Shown in pieces: positions 1 to 12,600 of a DNA stretch of 64,000 nt (within the stretch, counting starts at the first letter, position 1; each line of letters starts with the position of its first letter). Position numbers and translations under genes: made by a program. Source of the stretch: Brugia malayi (taxonomy: Eukaryota > Nematoda > Chromadorea > Rhabditida > Onchocercidae); the NCBI RefSeq assembly GCF_000002995.4, contig NW_025062478.1:11652001-11716000 (forward strand), read 5' to 3'. The notes below the pieces were generated by a model. The model was not told where the DNA came from, made no database searches, and was given only the letters and a program-made list of their open reading frames with translations.

Positions 1-499
1 AAAAGTGTTCAATATTTAACAGTTATTAAGTATTGCTTATCTTTCGTAATAACTAGCTATATCAGTAATCAGTGGAAAAAACGTGACAAACGTTTTGAGA
101 TAAGTTATTATCATTTAATTATTTAATTGAACAATGATTAAGTTTTAAAAATTGAGTTATTAGAGCAATCATCTTCATATTCTACCATCAACAATAGTTA
201 TTCATGTTATGTCTTTAAAAAAAAAAAAATTTTCAAATTGATTGAGAATTCCTCAAATTATTTTTTGCATTTCAAATTGCAATGAATTGGAATACATTCC
301 ATAGACTGTATCTGTTGTGATTGCTTGTGAAATTTGACATCTGAGATCAGTAAATTGTCAAATTTCCTTTTTTTTTTTACCAATATGAAAATGTTATTGT
401 TTATAATATTAATAAAATGTATCAAAGATGTCATGAGATACATACGCATGGTTTATCATTTAAAATAGACCAGATTTATAAAAAAAAAAAAATCTTTTT
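1..499. other. AT-rich sequence, 3' flank of the MSP-domain gene
   Basis: No gene is visible here. The stretch is very AT-rich with A and T homopolymers. The 63-codon open frame on the minus strand at 258-449 is rich in Asn, Ile and Lys, as expected by chance in such DNA, and has no recognisable motif. Confidence 0.5.
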
Positions 500-1304
500 T
501 CACACCGAATGCGCATATACAATTATTTCACCTTGTAATGCATCAACTTTAAATGGTGCCTTTGCATCGGTACAATCAGCTGTTACCTAAATCATAGATT
601 TTATAAATTACCTATACAATTAAAACTGTATCTATTGTTAGGTGTAATAAAGTCATTTATTGGACTTTCTTTGGTTACTTAAAAAATTCAAATTTTCTTA
701 AAACAATCATTTCTCGAGATTTTGTACTTATGAATTGTTTCAACATTCCAAAACATCGTTGGAAAAAAGTTTCATTAAAAAAAGCAAAAATTTAAACAAA
801 TTTCAACGCAATGAATATGAAGTATTCAAAAGCTAATAATTTCATAAAATATTTATAAAACTTATTGTTATTACATGAATAAACATAAATTATAGAAAAG
901 AGAATTTTTTGAAAACATTAATAAACAAAGATAGAATGAAATAATATGCTTATGTAATATCAGACGTATATTCTTAATTAATTAAAAAAGAAAAAAATGA
1001 ACAAACAATAAATGTATTACTATTATCAAAAAAAAAAAAAGTTAAAAGAATAAATAACAATAATAACCTCAGCATATTGTATAATAAAAGTATCCTCTCT
1101 TATTTGACCAGGTAATTTTCGTATTACAATAGGATATATACTTTGTGGTTCAATGAAACCATAAATAGGCTTAAAACGATATTCATCATTATTAGTAGAT
1201 TTAATTTTAAATGCTAAACGTGCCATACTTGTATTAATAAGTTTATGTACACAACTACCACCGGATGCACGAATTTGTACAGCACGTGGTTGAACCGTTA
1301 ACAT
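500..1304 (-). CDS. Small MSP-domain protein of the sperm-specific SSP type
   Basis: Two exons (1304-1068 and 586-500) join in phase 0, with a GT donor at 1067-1066 and a TTAG acceptor ending at 587. They encode 107 residues, the usual size of nematode sperm-specific SSP proteins. The single major-sperm-protein immunoglobulin-like domain fills the protein: an N-terminal 'ASGGS.VHKL.N' strand, then 'FKIKSTNNDEYRFKP' and 'YGFIEPQS', which match the family pattern closely. The second exon supplies the last strand (ADCTDA...GEIIVYA). Known members act in sperm as filament-associated or signalling MSP-like proteins; that role is inferred from the family. The exon 1 frame reads on past the donor into the intron, so an unspliced model would give a false C-terminus. 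The sequence just upstream of the ATG is a poly-A run with no good trans-splice acceptor. Confidence 0.85.
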
Positions 1305-4300
1305 TTTTACTTTTTTTTTTTTTTTTTTTTCAAATTAAATAAATTTCTAATTTCATTTTATTATTAGCCAAAAAAAGAAAAATGTTTTCTTTTTTTTTTT
1401 CTTGTTGCAAAAATTTTGCATAAATAAAATGCATTATAAGATTTGAATCATTTTCAATTCCTAAAATTTTATTGCTTAATGTTTGTGTTATTTTAATAAT
1501 TTTATTATAATAATACAGTGTTTCCTTATCAGCTTATCACACTAGGATACGCTCTTATCTTTTCATAAATATTTTTTTTTTTTTTATTTCACTTCCAAAT
1601 TAACTTTTTAGATGAAAGTGTTTTTTTTTTGTCTCATATATGAAAAGAATGATTGATTTATATATATATGATTAATTGATTTGATATGACTGACTAAATT
1701 TGATTTTTTTTTTTTCTTCTCATATAATTAATGAAGATAATTCTGATTCATTTCATTTTTTCTCAATAAGTCTTTCATAGTATTATGATAAGAAATTTTG
1801 AAAGCATAAATGCTAATAAAGCTACTGAAAATTTAATATTAAATAAAGTTTGCATTAAATTTTGTTTATTAAATTTCACCATATTTTTTAAAATGGAAAA
1901 CTGCTAGTCCCTATCTTTTGCACTGATTATTGCAGATGAACCAATTTCATTCTCTTCCTTCCCATTCCTCTCTTTTCCCCATTCATTACCCGAGAACTAT
2001 TTTATAACCAGAATTTCCCCGTGGTTCACTATTTCGCTATCATAAAATATGAGTTAATCGTAATAATATGTACCTATTTTTCATTTAAAAATTCAATATC
2101 TCCTACTATACACATCTATTTCATCAATAATTTCTCAGACAGTAATGCCAAATATTTTTTCAATATCAAAATTTAAAATTTAAGGAAAAAAAAAAAAAAA
2201 AAAACAAAATTTCAAAAGATACTTTTTTTCCAAACTTTTTTGTCTATTTGTTTAAATTTGTTCAGGCTAATTAATTAATAATGGTCATATGTTCATCACA
2301 TCATCTTATTTCAAGTAAGCTTCTAGCTATGTATAGCATCATTTAAAAACTTTTAATATATGTACTGTAATTCTTCAAAGAAATGAAAAGTTGAATAATT
2401 TCAAAATTTCAATATGTTAAATTTCATTTGATTGTTAGAATATCGCATAATAAACAATTGTTTATGATCTTAACTGTACTTATTTAATTGCATAATCAAT
2501 TTTATTTACATTTTCCTTTTTTAAATCAGCTTTTCCGTTTACTGTTACTGTCAATTTTCGGTGAGTTTAACTTTATTGTAGTTATATTTTTCCAATTTTA
2601 ATTATTTTTCAACTTTTCAAGAATGAACTATGTCTTTCCGTTTATCTTTCCGAACTCGGTCATCTTCCTGAAAAAAATTAGACATACCTCATCCCGGATT
2701 TCTATTTTCTTCAATGTATGTGTATGCGAGAATAAAAAGAAAGAAAGAGAGAGAGAGGGAGAGAGAGGTAGGAGGAGGGAAAAGAATTTAAAAAATTACA
2801 TAATTTTCTTGAATTTAAGTTATTTATTTGCAAAAGATGAGATCCATCTATGATACATTTCTCAGTATTCTTAACAAAAATTATATTTCAAAGTAGAGAA
2901 GAAATAACAATCCAAAGAGCTACAAATTAATCTATCGAAAATGAAATTTAAAAACTTAATGTTCATTCGTTTGGTTCATTTTTTTTTTTTTTGAAAAAAA
3001 AGGCCAATATGCAAAGCTTTGCCCATAGCTGAAGAGATCATTAAATGCAGTATTTTTATTCTAAATAAAAACCCTTTTAATTTATTTTCGTTTCATTTGA
3101 GAAAAAAAAAAGGAACAAAGATCAATAGTATAATTTGGGAAATTATAAAGAGAATAACATATTCAATAAAGAATAAAAGAAGAAAAAAATAATGTTCAGC
3201 AGCACAATTATCCAAAGGAAATCATAAAAACGACTAAATTTCAAAAAGTATATCAGAAAAGATTGTAAAATTTTTCATGAAATAATCCAAAATTAATCCA
3301 ATATCCTTTAATGCAGGAAATGTGATCCCTTTTCCTGCGTAAATGATATTCTAACATTTGAAAAATTTGCTTCATTGCTATAAAAGTAGCAATCATATTG
3401 CAACCACCGAATGTTTATAATACTAAAATTGTGACATAATATTTTAGTACTAAAAAAAAAAAAAAAGTTATGGAAAATGGGAAAAGAAAAATCGGTTAAA
3501 AGGATAGATTAATAGGAGTGATGGAAAAAAACGAATTGAAATTCTAATCAAAAAAATTGATCTTAACAATTGATCAAAAAATTAATACGATGAACTGATT
3601 CGAAAAAAAAAAAGGGAAACTTAACTAAAAATTGCTTAATAATAGAGATAAAACTGAATGAATGAATGATTTACTTAATACATAAATTAAAAAATGTCAA
3701 CAATTCAAAGAATCGATTGGAAAAGATTAAATAAAAAAGAAAAACAAAAAGAAAAAAGTGAACGAAATAGAAAACCGGAAGAATGAACCGGAATGGCCTA
3801 TATTTTCCGCTACATCATATCGTTCTTATCAAACATGCTCCAAATACATGAATTAAGATGGAATAACTTCCTTGTGAGTTGGGCAAATAATTGGGACATA
3901 CATTTTTCAATGCGTCTCTTTCACTCGCTCAGCAACTAGCACGTGATGAAATGGTCGATTCTCGTGTTCAATTCATCTGCGCTGGAAGGGTTTTTTTGTT
4001 TTGAACGTGACTTTTACGTGTTTTGCGCAGTTTACGTCAGCAAATAGTGACAAAGCGCCACCCGAAGCATAGATAAACAAACAAATGGTATTGAAGCAGC
4101 TGGATTTCCCGCGGGCCAGAAGCCTTATTTAATGATGCCATCGTGGGATTTAACCCGTTAAAAGTTCTCCCTTCCCGTAGATACGTTCTCAAGAGTGGTG
4201 GGCATTTTGCTGTAAATTATACGTTTCGAGAATTAATCATGTCAAATGCTTGCGATTATGTCGGGGATAATGTAACTTAACGTATGGTAAAGATGTATCA

Positions 4301-4826
4301 AGTGGCATTACATGCGGGAAATCCGGATAAATACCACGAAGGTAACCATTTCTCATTGCTGTTGATTTGATGCAGTTATTATCACACGTTACCATATTTT
4401 TATAATTGTAGAAATATATAAACACAGAGATATTAACATTATACTTGCTTATAAGTAAGTTTGTATAACTTGAACCATCATAATATTTGGATACAACTGA
4501 AATATTACTTGAAGCAGATGTTTTTTGATGTTGCTATAACTGCTTATGACATTACTATTCAGGTATATTTGTAACTTAATAAGATAAAAATAGTGTCATT
4601 GAAAATAGGCTCTATTACTAAACTTGATGTTTTCGAAAGTTTCTTCCTGACAGCCATATTGTTTCTCTGTGAATCTTTACACATGAAAAATGAGATAGCA
4701 TGTATGTGTCAAAATAAAATAATTAGTGGATGAAATGAAGCGAAATACTGCGTAAAGTTGATTTATGTAATTGCAAATTATATAGGCGCGGTGAGATACT
4801 GCTTGTTTACAGGTGTCCGGTAAATA
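1305..4826. other. Intergenic region with a GC-richer promoter-like block near 3.78-4.35 kb
   Basis: No exon chain is supported. From 1305 to about 3750 the DNA is AT-rich with many A/T homopolymers and a short GA-rich patch at 2742-2780, which creates a spurious 76-codon frame. Roughly 3780-4350 is richer in G and C and holds short motifs such as TTACGTCAGC at 4032-4041, so it may be the upstream control region of the 4827 gene or of something unseen. Minus-strand codons at 4237-4425 show no protein-like pattern. Confidence 0.4.
4811..4812 (+). other. Probable trans-splice acceptor for the 4827 gene
   Basis: The sequence CTTGTTTACAG ends here, 14 bases upstream of the ATG at 4827. A pyrimidine-rich AG just before a start codon with no upstream coding exon is typical of spliced-leader addition in nematodes. 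It supports this start but is not proof. Confidence 0.45.
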
Positions 4827-7800
4827 ATGAGTGATGATGGTGGCAGAATGAGCACGAAGTATGAAAAAGAAACAGAAGATTTGGAAGTGGCATTGATGAC
4901 CGATTCAAATTCGGATGAGAAGAAGTCTGAATTTATAAGCTTTTGGTTAAACAAACTTATAAAATTGTTTTTGAAGTTTGATAGCTGACGTAACAGTGCA
5001 ACGATATGAGATAAATGAGTGGTGAAATGTTATTGCCGAAATATTGAATGTTCTGTTTCGAAGTACTGCCACAATATTATGCAGTTTCAGCTGTGAAACT
5101 CCACAGTATGTATTTCAGCTGTTGATCGTTAAAAAAAAATGCAACATTTTCAATTTTGTTAGATTAAATGCATCAGTTTATAGATGTGCATATGGTGGAT
5201 TTACTACTGAAGCTTATGAGGAGCTGGTACGATATCACCGTAACAAAGAAATTCCTAAACGACTTCAGGGCCATTTAAAGCATCGTATTGATTGTTTCAA
5301 AAGAAAAGCTAAAAGATTTCAACTAATTGAGGGAACTGACCAACTGATTTATATTGGTTAGTGTTGATATTTTTACTAGGTTATTTTATGAGGGGAAGAA
5401 GAGAGTCATTCTGAGATTTTTTGTTGGTGTAGGATTCATTTAGGATATGCCGGAAATCTCATATGTTCATTCGAGGTTTGCTTGGGAAGACTTATCAGCT
5501 TTTCTGCATTACCGCTTTTTATGTTAAATTACAAGGTTTTCAATAGTCAGCTCTATTTCAGCATTAAGCTGAATAGCTCTTTTATATTTCTGAAGGTTAA
5601 AATTCATTCAAACATGTAATATTTACTGTAGATTATCGATATATCCCCCTTTATCTTTTGTAGATAATACGGAGGAAAATCCATTTAACATAACAGAATA
5701 TTTTTTTTAAGAGTTCTGTGTTTAAGTTTTTTTAAGAATTTAGGATTCAAGCCAGATCACTCAACAGTGGGACAATTTGTTGTGAAGAAGAATGAGGTTG
5801 AAAAAATCCTCACTCAGGTTTGTATTATTGCTTATTAAGAGTTTTAGAATCTATAAAATGCTAAATTAAATTTAAAAGTTAGTTCACAACAAAAAGGTAG
5901 ATAATTTTTGGAAAAGTGAAAATGAATTTTGATTTGAGAAAATCTGCTCGAGATCTTTTCTTTCCAGCTGACATTCTTTCATCTTAGGCTCATTTGGAAT
6001 CAAATCACGGTGGCCTGAATGCCACACGTAAAATGGTTTCTACAAAATTTTATTGGAACTCGATTACAAGCGATGTTGAGCAATTCATCAAGCAGTGTCC
6101 ACGTTGTCGTATTACACGTATGCGATACGTTGCATCCAATAATGTTCCTTGGCGTAAAGGTGGGCGATATGGAGATATTTACACAGTAGGTTTCGACTCC
6201 GTTTCTTTAAAATTTTTCATTTTTAATTAATTTGATCTTTTTTCGGATTTTCTTTAGTGAGTAGTATTGCTACTCATTAAAGATACCTGGAGGATTTACA
6301 TTATATATGTACTAATGTTGAAACACCTGTTTTTATACATTATAGATAAGATATATTATTTACTACGAAATATTACCTGATATGTCATTTACACAAATTT
6401 CCAGGGCAACTGGGAAGGAAGCGAAGATGATTATGCACTGCCTGGTAGGAGCCGTTTCTCTGCTTGCTATTTTTCTGTTTGTTAGGACGGAACAAGATTT
6501 AAAGTTTTCTATTTTCAATTGAAACCTCCAATTTCTAACATATAATGATACACTTGTATTTCTCGCATATTTAATGATATATATGATTAAAAGTCATTGC
6601 AAAAATTTTTTCAGATCGTTCCTGCAATCGAACTTGGAAATTTACTCGAAGTCTGAATGGAGGCGAATACACATACTCACCGGATAACGGTGTAGTTCTT
6701 CAGCCTTGGAAGGTTAATTACATATTTGCAATACTAGTCTTTAAATTTTTGTAAATTCATAGGTGCGAGAAAATAACCGGTAGGTAAGACCTGTAATCAG
6801 TTGTTTGATGTTTTCATTCAAAATTGGAGTTTTATCAAGTTTTACATGAGCAATGTTTTACAGCGTGATAGGCCTGCAAATGATGTTATAATCGCGGATG
6901 AAATGACAAATGAAGACATCGATATCGAAAATGATACGGATGAACTGGGTAAAAAGATTTGAAGATTATCTGCAACTGATGATTTAAAACGTATCGAATC
7001 TTAGTTTAATCTATGAATTGATCAATCCGTAGAATATAGCAGCCATTCTTGTCGTAGATTTTCTCAATAAATATAATTGCTTTGATATGCAATAGAAATT
7101 ACTAATGCTATCTCTTTAATCTCTTTAAGTTATGTATATATGAAATTGTTTTATTAATGAAGAACGTAAAAGAGGTGATTGTTAGACATCTTTCAAGATA
7201 TTTCAGGTACTACTGAAGGAAGGATAGACACACAGATGTTACTTCCTCAATACTTTCGTGTAAGGCCCACTCAGCCACCCAGCTTTAGTAGATCACATCT
7301 TACAGAATGGGTTGAAAGAGAACAAGTAAGCTCGTTTTATAAATGAATTCATTACATTATCCTTGAATTATTGCCTTATTCTCAGAATCGAGCATTTCAT
7401 TTGGCCTTTATCTGTCGGTGTTATATAAACTTGGGTGTTATCTTACAATGTTAGGATTCAGAATATATAAAACAGTGGTAGTTGCTAACAGTTCTGATTA
7501 CTATACGAGAATTCGCCATGTGATCAAAAAGGAATGTGCGAAATTCCATTCTTTAATTTTCACTTAATTTTTATGTTTTATTTTCTTCAGCTTTTTTGAA
7601 GTTCTGCTTCTTTCTGAATTCACTTAAGATTCATTTTATTTCCTGCTGAATTGATTTTATTCTAAATCCATTTTATTACATTCTACCAGCGATCACTTTT
7701 GTATTTCTGTCCTAATAATATTTCTATTCTAGTCTTTTAGAATTTTTCGTTCGTGCAAGATCTTTTGCTGATTGTAAGAATATTTTAGACATTAGATTAT

Positions 7801-8864
7801 GATGACTCTTATGGTAATCCAGAAGAAGCATATTATGAAGATGATTTTGTTGTTGGTGAAGGGATGGCAAACATTGCACCACCAGCAACTGCTGATGAGA
7901 GATTGGTTTCAGACGATAACTTGGATGGTGGCATTGACAGGTGCTTTTTCTTTATTTTTCTGCAGTATTGCATTTTTTGTATTCTGTAGTAAATGGTAAG
8001 CGTACAAAATAGTATTTGATTTTTCTGTTTCTAATCTGAATAAAACTTCCAAGAAAGTATTGTATCCAGAGTGAAAAAGAACTTTATATAGCGACATCAG
8101 CATATATCGCAAAATTATCATTTCCAAACAATCTCGAGTCATTTTTTGACTGATGGTTTCAAAAATGAAACAACAGGGTGGATATGAAATGTGTGAACTT
8201 TGCATTTTTCATTTACATGAGAATGTCAAGTGCATGAATAGATACATCTTTGTCGTTTCATTCCATATAGCTAAATTATCAGCGAATTAATGCTGGATTA
8301 CATCGCTCGAGCATGTGCGTAGTAATGTTTTTTGTGCGTTTCAGTCATTTTTTCACTGTTATTTTCTTCATTACTTTTTAATGAGAAAATTTTAAGTGCT
8401 CGTGTCTTAATATTGATTGAAATAACTAATTCTTTTTCTTTTTTGAGGCCAAGTTCTACAAAAGCTACTGCATACAAAGAAAAACTTGTCGAAAGTGCAT
8501 CAGTTAAGCGACGGTATGTAGAAGACGGTCAAGAGTATATCATTGAAACAGACAGAAAATATTTTATGGTTGAAGCAGAGCAACTTTTGCAACTATTCAA
8601 AAGGTTTTTTCTTTTAAATCTTCAGTGTGTTATTTGAAAACTTTGTGTATTGGACCCATTTTCTCTTGTACACATCTGCCTTCCTTGGTTTTGTTTTATA
8701 ATTTTTTTTTTTCTAATTTTTCTGGACATGTTGATTGTAGATGCGCAGGATGTGGTGAAAAGCTGAAGCAAGTGACATTATATGCTGACTCACCAATGCC
8801 AACAGTTGCTTATCAGTGTAATAAATGTGAGCAAACTGTATGGTTTGGACAGAAAATGGATTAG
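4827..8864 (+). CDS. Multi-exon protein with integrase-type HHCC zinc finger and C-terminal zinc ribbon
   Basis: Ten exons join cleanly in phase: 5163-5356, 5744-5817, 5988-6185, 6405-6444, 6615-6712, 6864-6948, 7207-7325, 7789-7940, 8448-8603 and 8741-8864. A first exon starts at 4827 and ends at 4924 or 4975; both donors keep frame, giving about 445 or 462 residues. The 5988 exon encodes H-x4-H-x29-C-x2-C (starting AHLESNHGG, ending CPRC), the N-terminal zinc finger of retroviral/retrotransposon integrases, preceded by a basic helix-rich region as in host genes related to KRBA2 and GIN1. No DDE catalytic core, reverse transcriptase or terminal repeats follow, so this is a domesticated finger rather than a live element. 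An acidic linker leads to a C-terminal ribbon CAGC...CNKC ending VWFGQKMD. That ribbon and its introns recur in the next gene. A nucleic-acid-binding nuclear role is inferred; the exact function is unknown. Confidence 0.8.
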
Positions 8865-9690
8865 TTTGCTAATATTTCTTTAAAAAAGAATTATAAAGTG
8901 TAATTTCAATATGTTTCGCTTGCCTAAAGTAATTGGAATGAAAACGAAAATGGGAGCAGGTAAGCTTGAAGTATAAAAGCTAATTGCGCAAATACACCTT
9001 ACAATGGTGGATAGTGTGCGAATGGAATTATTTCAAAGAAGTCAAGAAAAATCTAATTCTGAAAATTTGTATGCTGTTATATATTCTCAATATTTCTTTT
9101 TTACTTTATTAAAGTGTAAACGTGGGCAACATTTTTAATATATTTTGTAGTATTATTACTTTGTGCAGAATTGTTTTACTTTGTACGGAATTTTTCGTGG
9201 TGTTGCTTGTGATTCTAAAATTTTTATATTTTCATTGCTTGTATAGACATACTACAAATAAAATTATTCCTTTGCCTAGTGAAATGCTTCTTAAATTTGG
9301 GTTTAAATTAAACCTATTTTTGGATGAAACTTCATGGAGTTCATTTAAAAGACAGAACAAAAGGTGACTTTTTAAAAACATAAAAAAGAAGTGAAGGATG
9401 TGTAGCAAGGATTTAAAAGTAGTATTGGAGCAAGTAAACTTTCTTGCAAACTGAAAAATTTGGTATGGTGTTCCCATACGTTCCGTTGCTTTCTCACGGT
9501 ATATCAACATGGTATCATTCATCTATAGCTTAATTTCTGTAACATTCTTAAATACTTTAAGCAGCCGAAATTTTCCTGTGGTACCTGCCATTTTCCTGAA
9601 AAAATATTGCTTGTGACTTGTGATACTATATACTGTTATAGTGCTGTAACGTCATAGTTTTTATTAATTTTTGATTTTTCAAATCTAGAA
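8865..9690. other. Spacer between the two zinc-ribbon genes
   Basis: About 0.8 kb with no supported exon. The two flanking genes run in the same direction, and the downstream start is preceded by an acceptor-like site (AAATCTAG ending at 9688, two bases before the ATG). Co-transcription as a nematode operon is therefore possible, although the spacing is long for that. Confidence 0.4.
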
Positions 9691-12600
9691 ATGGAAATGA
9701 AAAATTCACAAACGGTACAACGAACACCAGTATGCACAACAGCACAGGATACAGGATTAGGTACAAAAATTGCTACTGCTGCTAATTCTGTTGCTGATAG
9801 TCAGACGGTTTCTTCAATGTCAACAGAAACGAGTGGACGAAATCGAACAGATGATGAAGTTTCAAACTTTAAGGATTTCCAAGAACCGGGAACTGCATGG
9901 CAAGATGATGAACATGAATATGAGACACAGATGAAATTACTCAAGTATCATGTTTTTTCTTTTCTTAAAGTTGTGAAAATTAAATTTCAAAACAGTGAAG
10001 TAAAAGTTGCTTCCAAAATTGTGGCGAGTTTAATAACTATTGATGGGTTAATAAGCGTATTTGAAATGAAAATGTTAATTTTTATTTTTTTTTCATCTTT
10101 TATCGTAAGCGGGAAATACAGGATTCAGTTGAAAGTTAAATCATTTAATGTCAATTAATCAGATAATACATGATACTTTTGGCAGTTTTTTTTTTTTAAT
10201 GTTTTAGATCAGCATATCATAGGGAATGTTTTAGTGAGGAATGGAAAAGGCCTGATGTGAACGCAATTATGACAAAATTACTCAAAAATGAGTTGTCATT
10301 CGCGGAAGCAGCCGATCGTATATCGGTTATTCTTGGACACGAGGTAACGACAGCATCAGTACGGAGTCGTACCTTACACTGTTCTGAATTGTCACAATCA
10401 AGGCAGACAAATAATCAAAATGAAGTTAAAGACGACAGGGAAAATGGAGAGAATACTGTGGAAAAAGATCCGCGTATTGCGAAAGAGTTGGTATTTTTCT
10501 TCATACTAATTTTTAAATTTAAAATTTTGCAAATCATTCTTTGCAATTTTTTGTTCATTTAAAATTCTATTTTAAGACGTGGTAGTGTAAGATTTAACTG
10601 TTATGTTTCTATGTTATTGAAATAATATATATTTTAATCTTAAAATTTTGTCTCTGTTACTGTTCAGTTTATAAACATTTTGCTAATTAAGGATGCCATT
10701 TTCAAATGTATTTTTTCAAAGAGCTTTGTATAATTTCTTAAGATTCATTCTTAGGATTTTTTCTCATATTTACGATTTTTAAGATATTGGATATCCTCAA
10801 ATTTTTATTCACGTGACAAACTAAGATACAGGTTTGGACCAGGACTTTATGAAGTGATACGAAATTTACGCGGAAATTTGAGCAATATAGCGATCAAAGA
10901 GCAACAAAGTAACTGTGTACGAATTTATCGTAGATCAACGACACGTAATTACTACAGTTATTATCGTTGTTCAACGTGTGACCACCTATCACGACGTGAG
11001 GTTCAAGGTGGTCATCCATCACCGATCATCAAAATGGTCCATGACAATATCGTTGGCGAACCATTTCCATCACATCATCCTGAATGCAAACCAGTACCTC
11101 TTTCACAGCTCAGAGCTATGCAAATGCAACGGGAAAGTCGTCAAGAAGTGATCGACGAAATGTTAACTCCCTTTGAAGCTTGGTCAAGGGTAAAACCAGT
11201 TTATCTTTTAACATCAATTGGTAAATTTCGAATCGATGTTTGCTAGATTCCTGAAAGTGTAATTTATAAAATTGTTTTCACTACTTATATTACAATATAC
11301 CTAATTTAATACAGAAGAGTTTCGTCTTTCTTTGCAGTGAATTAAAGTAATTCTTTTGAGGGACACCTAAGAGCTCTGTTAGAGGAGGCAAGAAAGGCTT
11401 CGCAACTTTCTAGACAGCATCCACAATGGAAAAAAGTCAAGTGTAAGTCACGAAATGATGATGTAAGTTCTATTTTTTTTTTTTTTTTGGATTTTTTTTT
11501 TTTTTGGATTTCGTTTCGCTTCCGTTTTACTTTCGGTAACCACATATTTCACATAAACATTTGATTTAAGGTCATTTCAGGACAGGAATCCATATGTAAG
11601 GTCATCTGGAGAAACATTAACGAATTACGAAAGTTAGTAACGGTTTACATCGCTTCATTTCTTCAGAGGCAGATTTCCACTCAGTTTTTTTTTTTCCTAT
11701 TTTTAGTTTTCAATGTTAAATTTTCAGGTTTATTAGAAAATTAGCCTGAAAATATCTGTGTATTTGAATCAAGCTATCGCTTAATTTTAGAGAAAATACA
11801 ACAAAGGATACATGGGCAGTTAAAACGTCCAAGTTCTCGTACTAGTTCAGTCGTTTCAGAACGATATGGTGCTCAAGTGTGTTGTTTTCATTTTTAATCC
11901 ACTTAATTCATCCTGAATATTCCTGAAATTTCTTGTTAAATATCACTTAGACCAAAAATATGATTGATATTTTATTACGAAGATTAGCATCTTATTTTTT
12001 CTTCATTTCTGATTACAATACATTTCATTTCTGTTGTATTCATTACTGCTGGAAATTGAACAAGTTTAAGAATGTTAATTCTCTCAAAAACTTGGAACAT
12101 TTTCTTATCTAAAACACATGAATTATTGAGCCAATAAGATGGTTTTAGCCTTAAATGAAACTTTCATTTTTTTTTTTCTTTTTTTGGTAACCGAAATTAG
12201 TTCTTATCTCTAGACACCAACAGATGACGAATGTTCATTTGCACGACGAAGGCGAGATAGCTCTACTTTCATAACAGATGAATCACAGACTCGTACGTTT
12301 TGAAATTATTCTCTTTTTTCCACTATAAATATGAGGATTTTTACGGTACAGTTATTCATTTTATGATAGAACTAGTAGTTTTTTTAGTTATATCGGATGT
12401 TGCGAAAGTACCGGATGCAGATGGGTTAATGTCGGAAGAGAGAGCACAAATTCAGCAATCAAGGGTTGTAATGGAAGGTACATCAGAATTGGTAAATCTT
12501 TTATTTCATTTTCATGGATCCTGTATTACTTAACGCCCTACATTTGAAAAGTTATTAAATACATGATTTTGTCTTAAGGTTAATTGCTTTTAGCTTTTAA

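Noticed and set aside
2623..2853. 76-codon plus-strand open frame
   Set aside because: Half of it is a GA-rich tract read as Glu/Arg/Lys; no splice partners or motif.
7909..8205. 98-codon minus-strand open frame inside the first zinc-ribbon gene
   Set aside because: It overlaps a good exon and intron of the plus-strand gene and has no recognisable domain.
4827..8864. Reading the HHCC-finger gene as an active retrotransposon
   Set aside because: It has about eleven in-phase exons, no DDE core, no RT and no terminal repeats, and its C-terminus is shared with a neighbouring gene.
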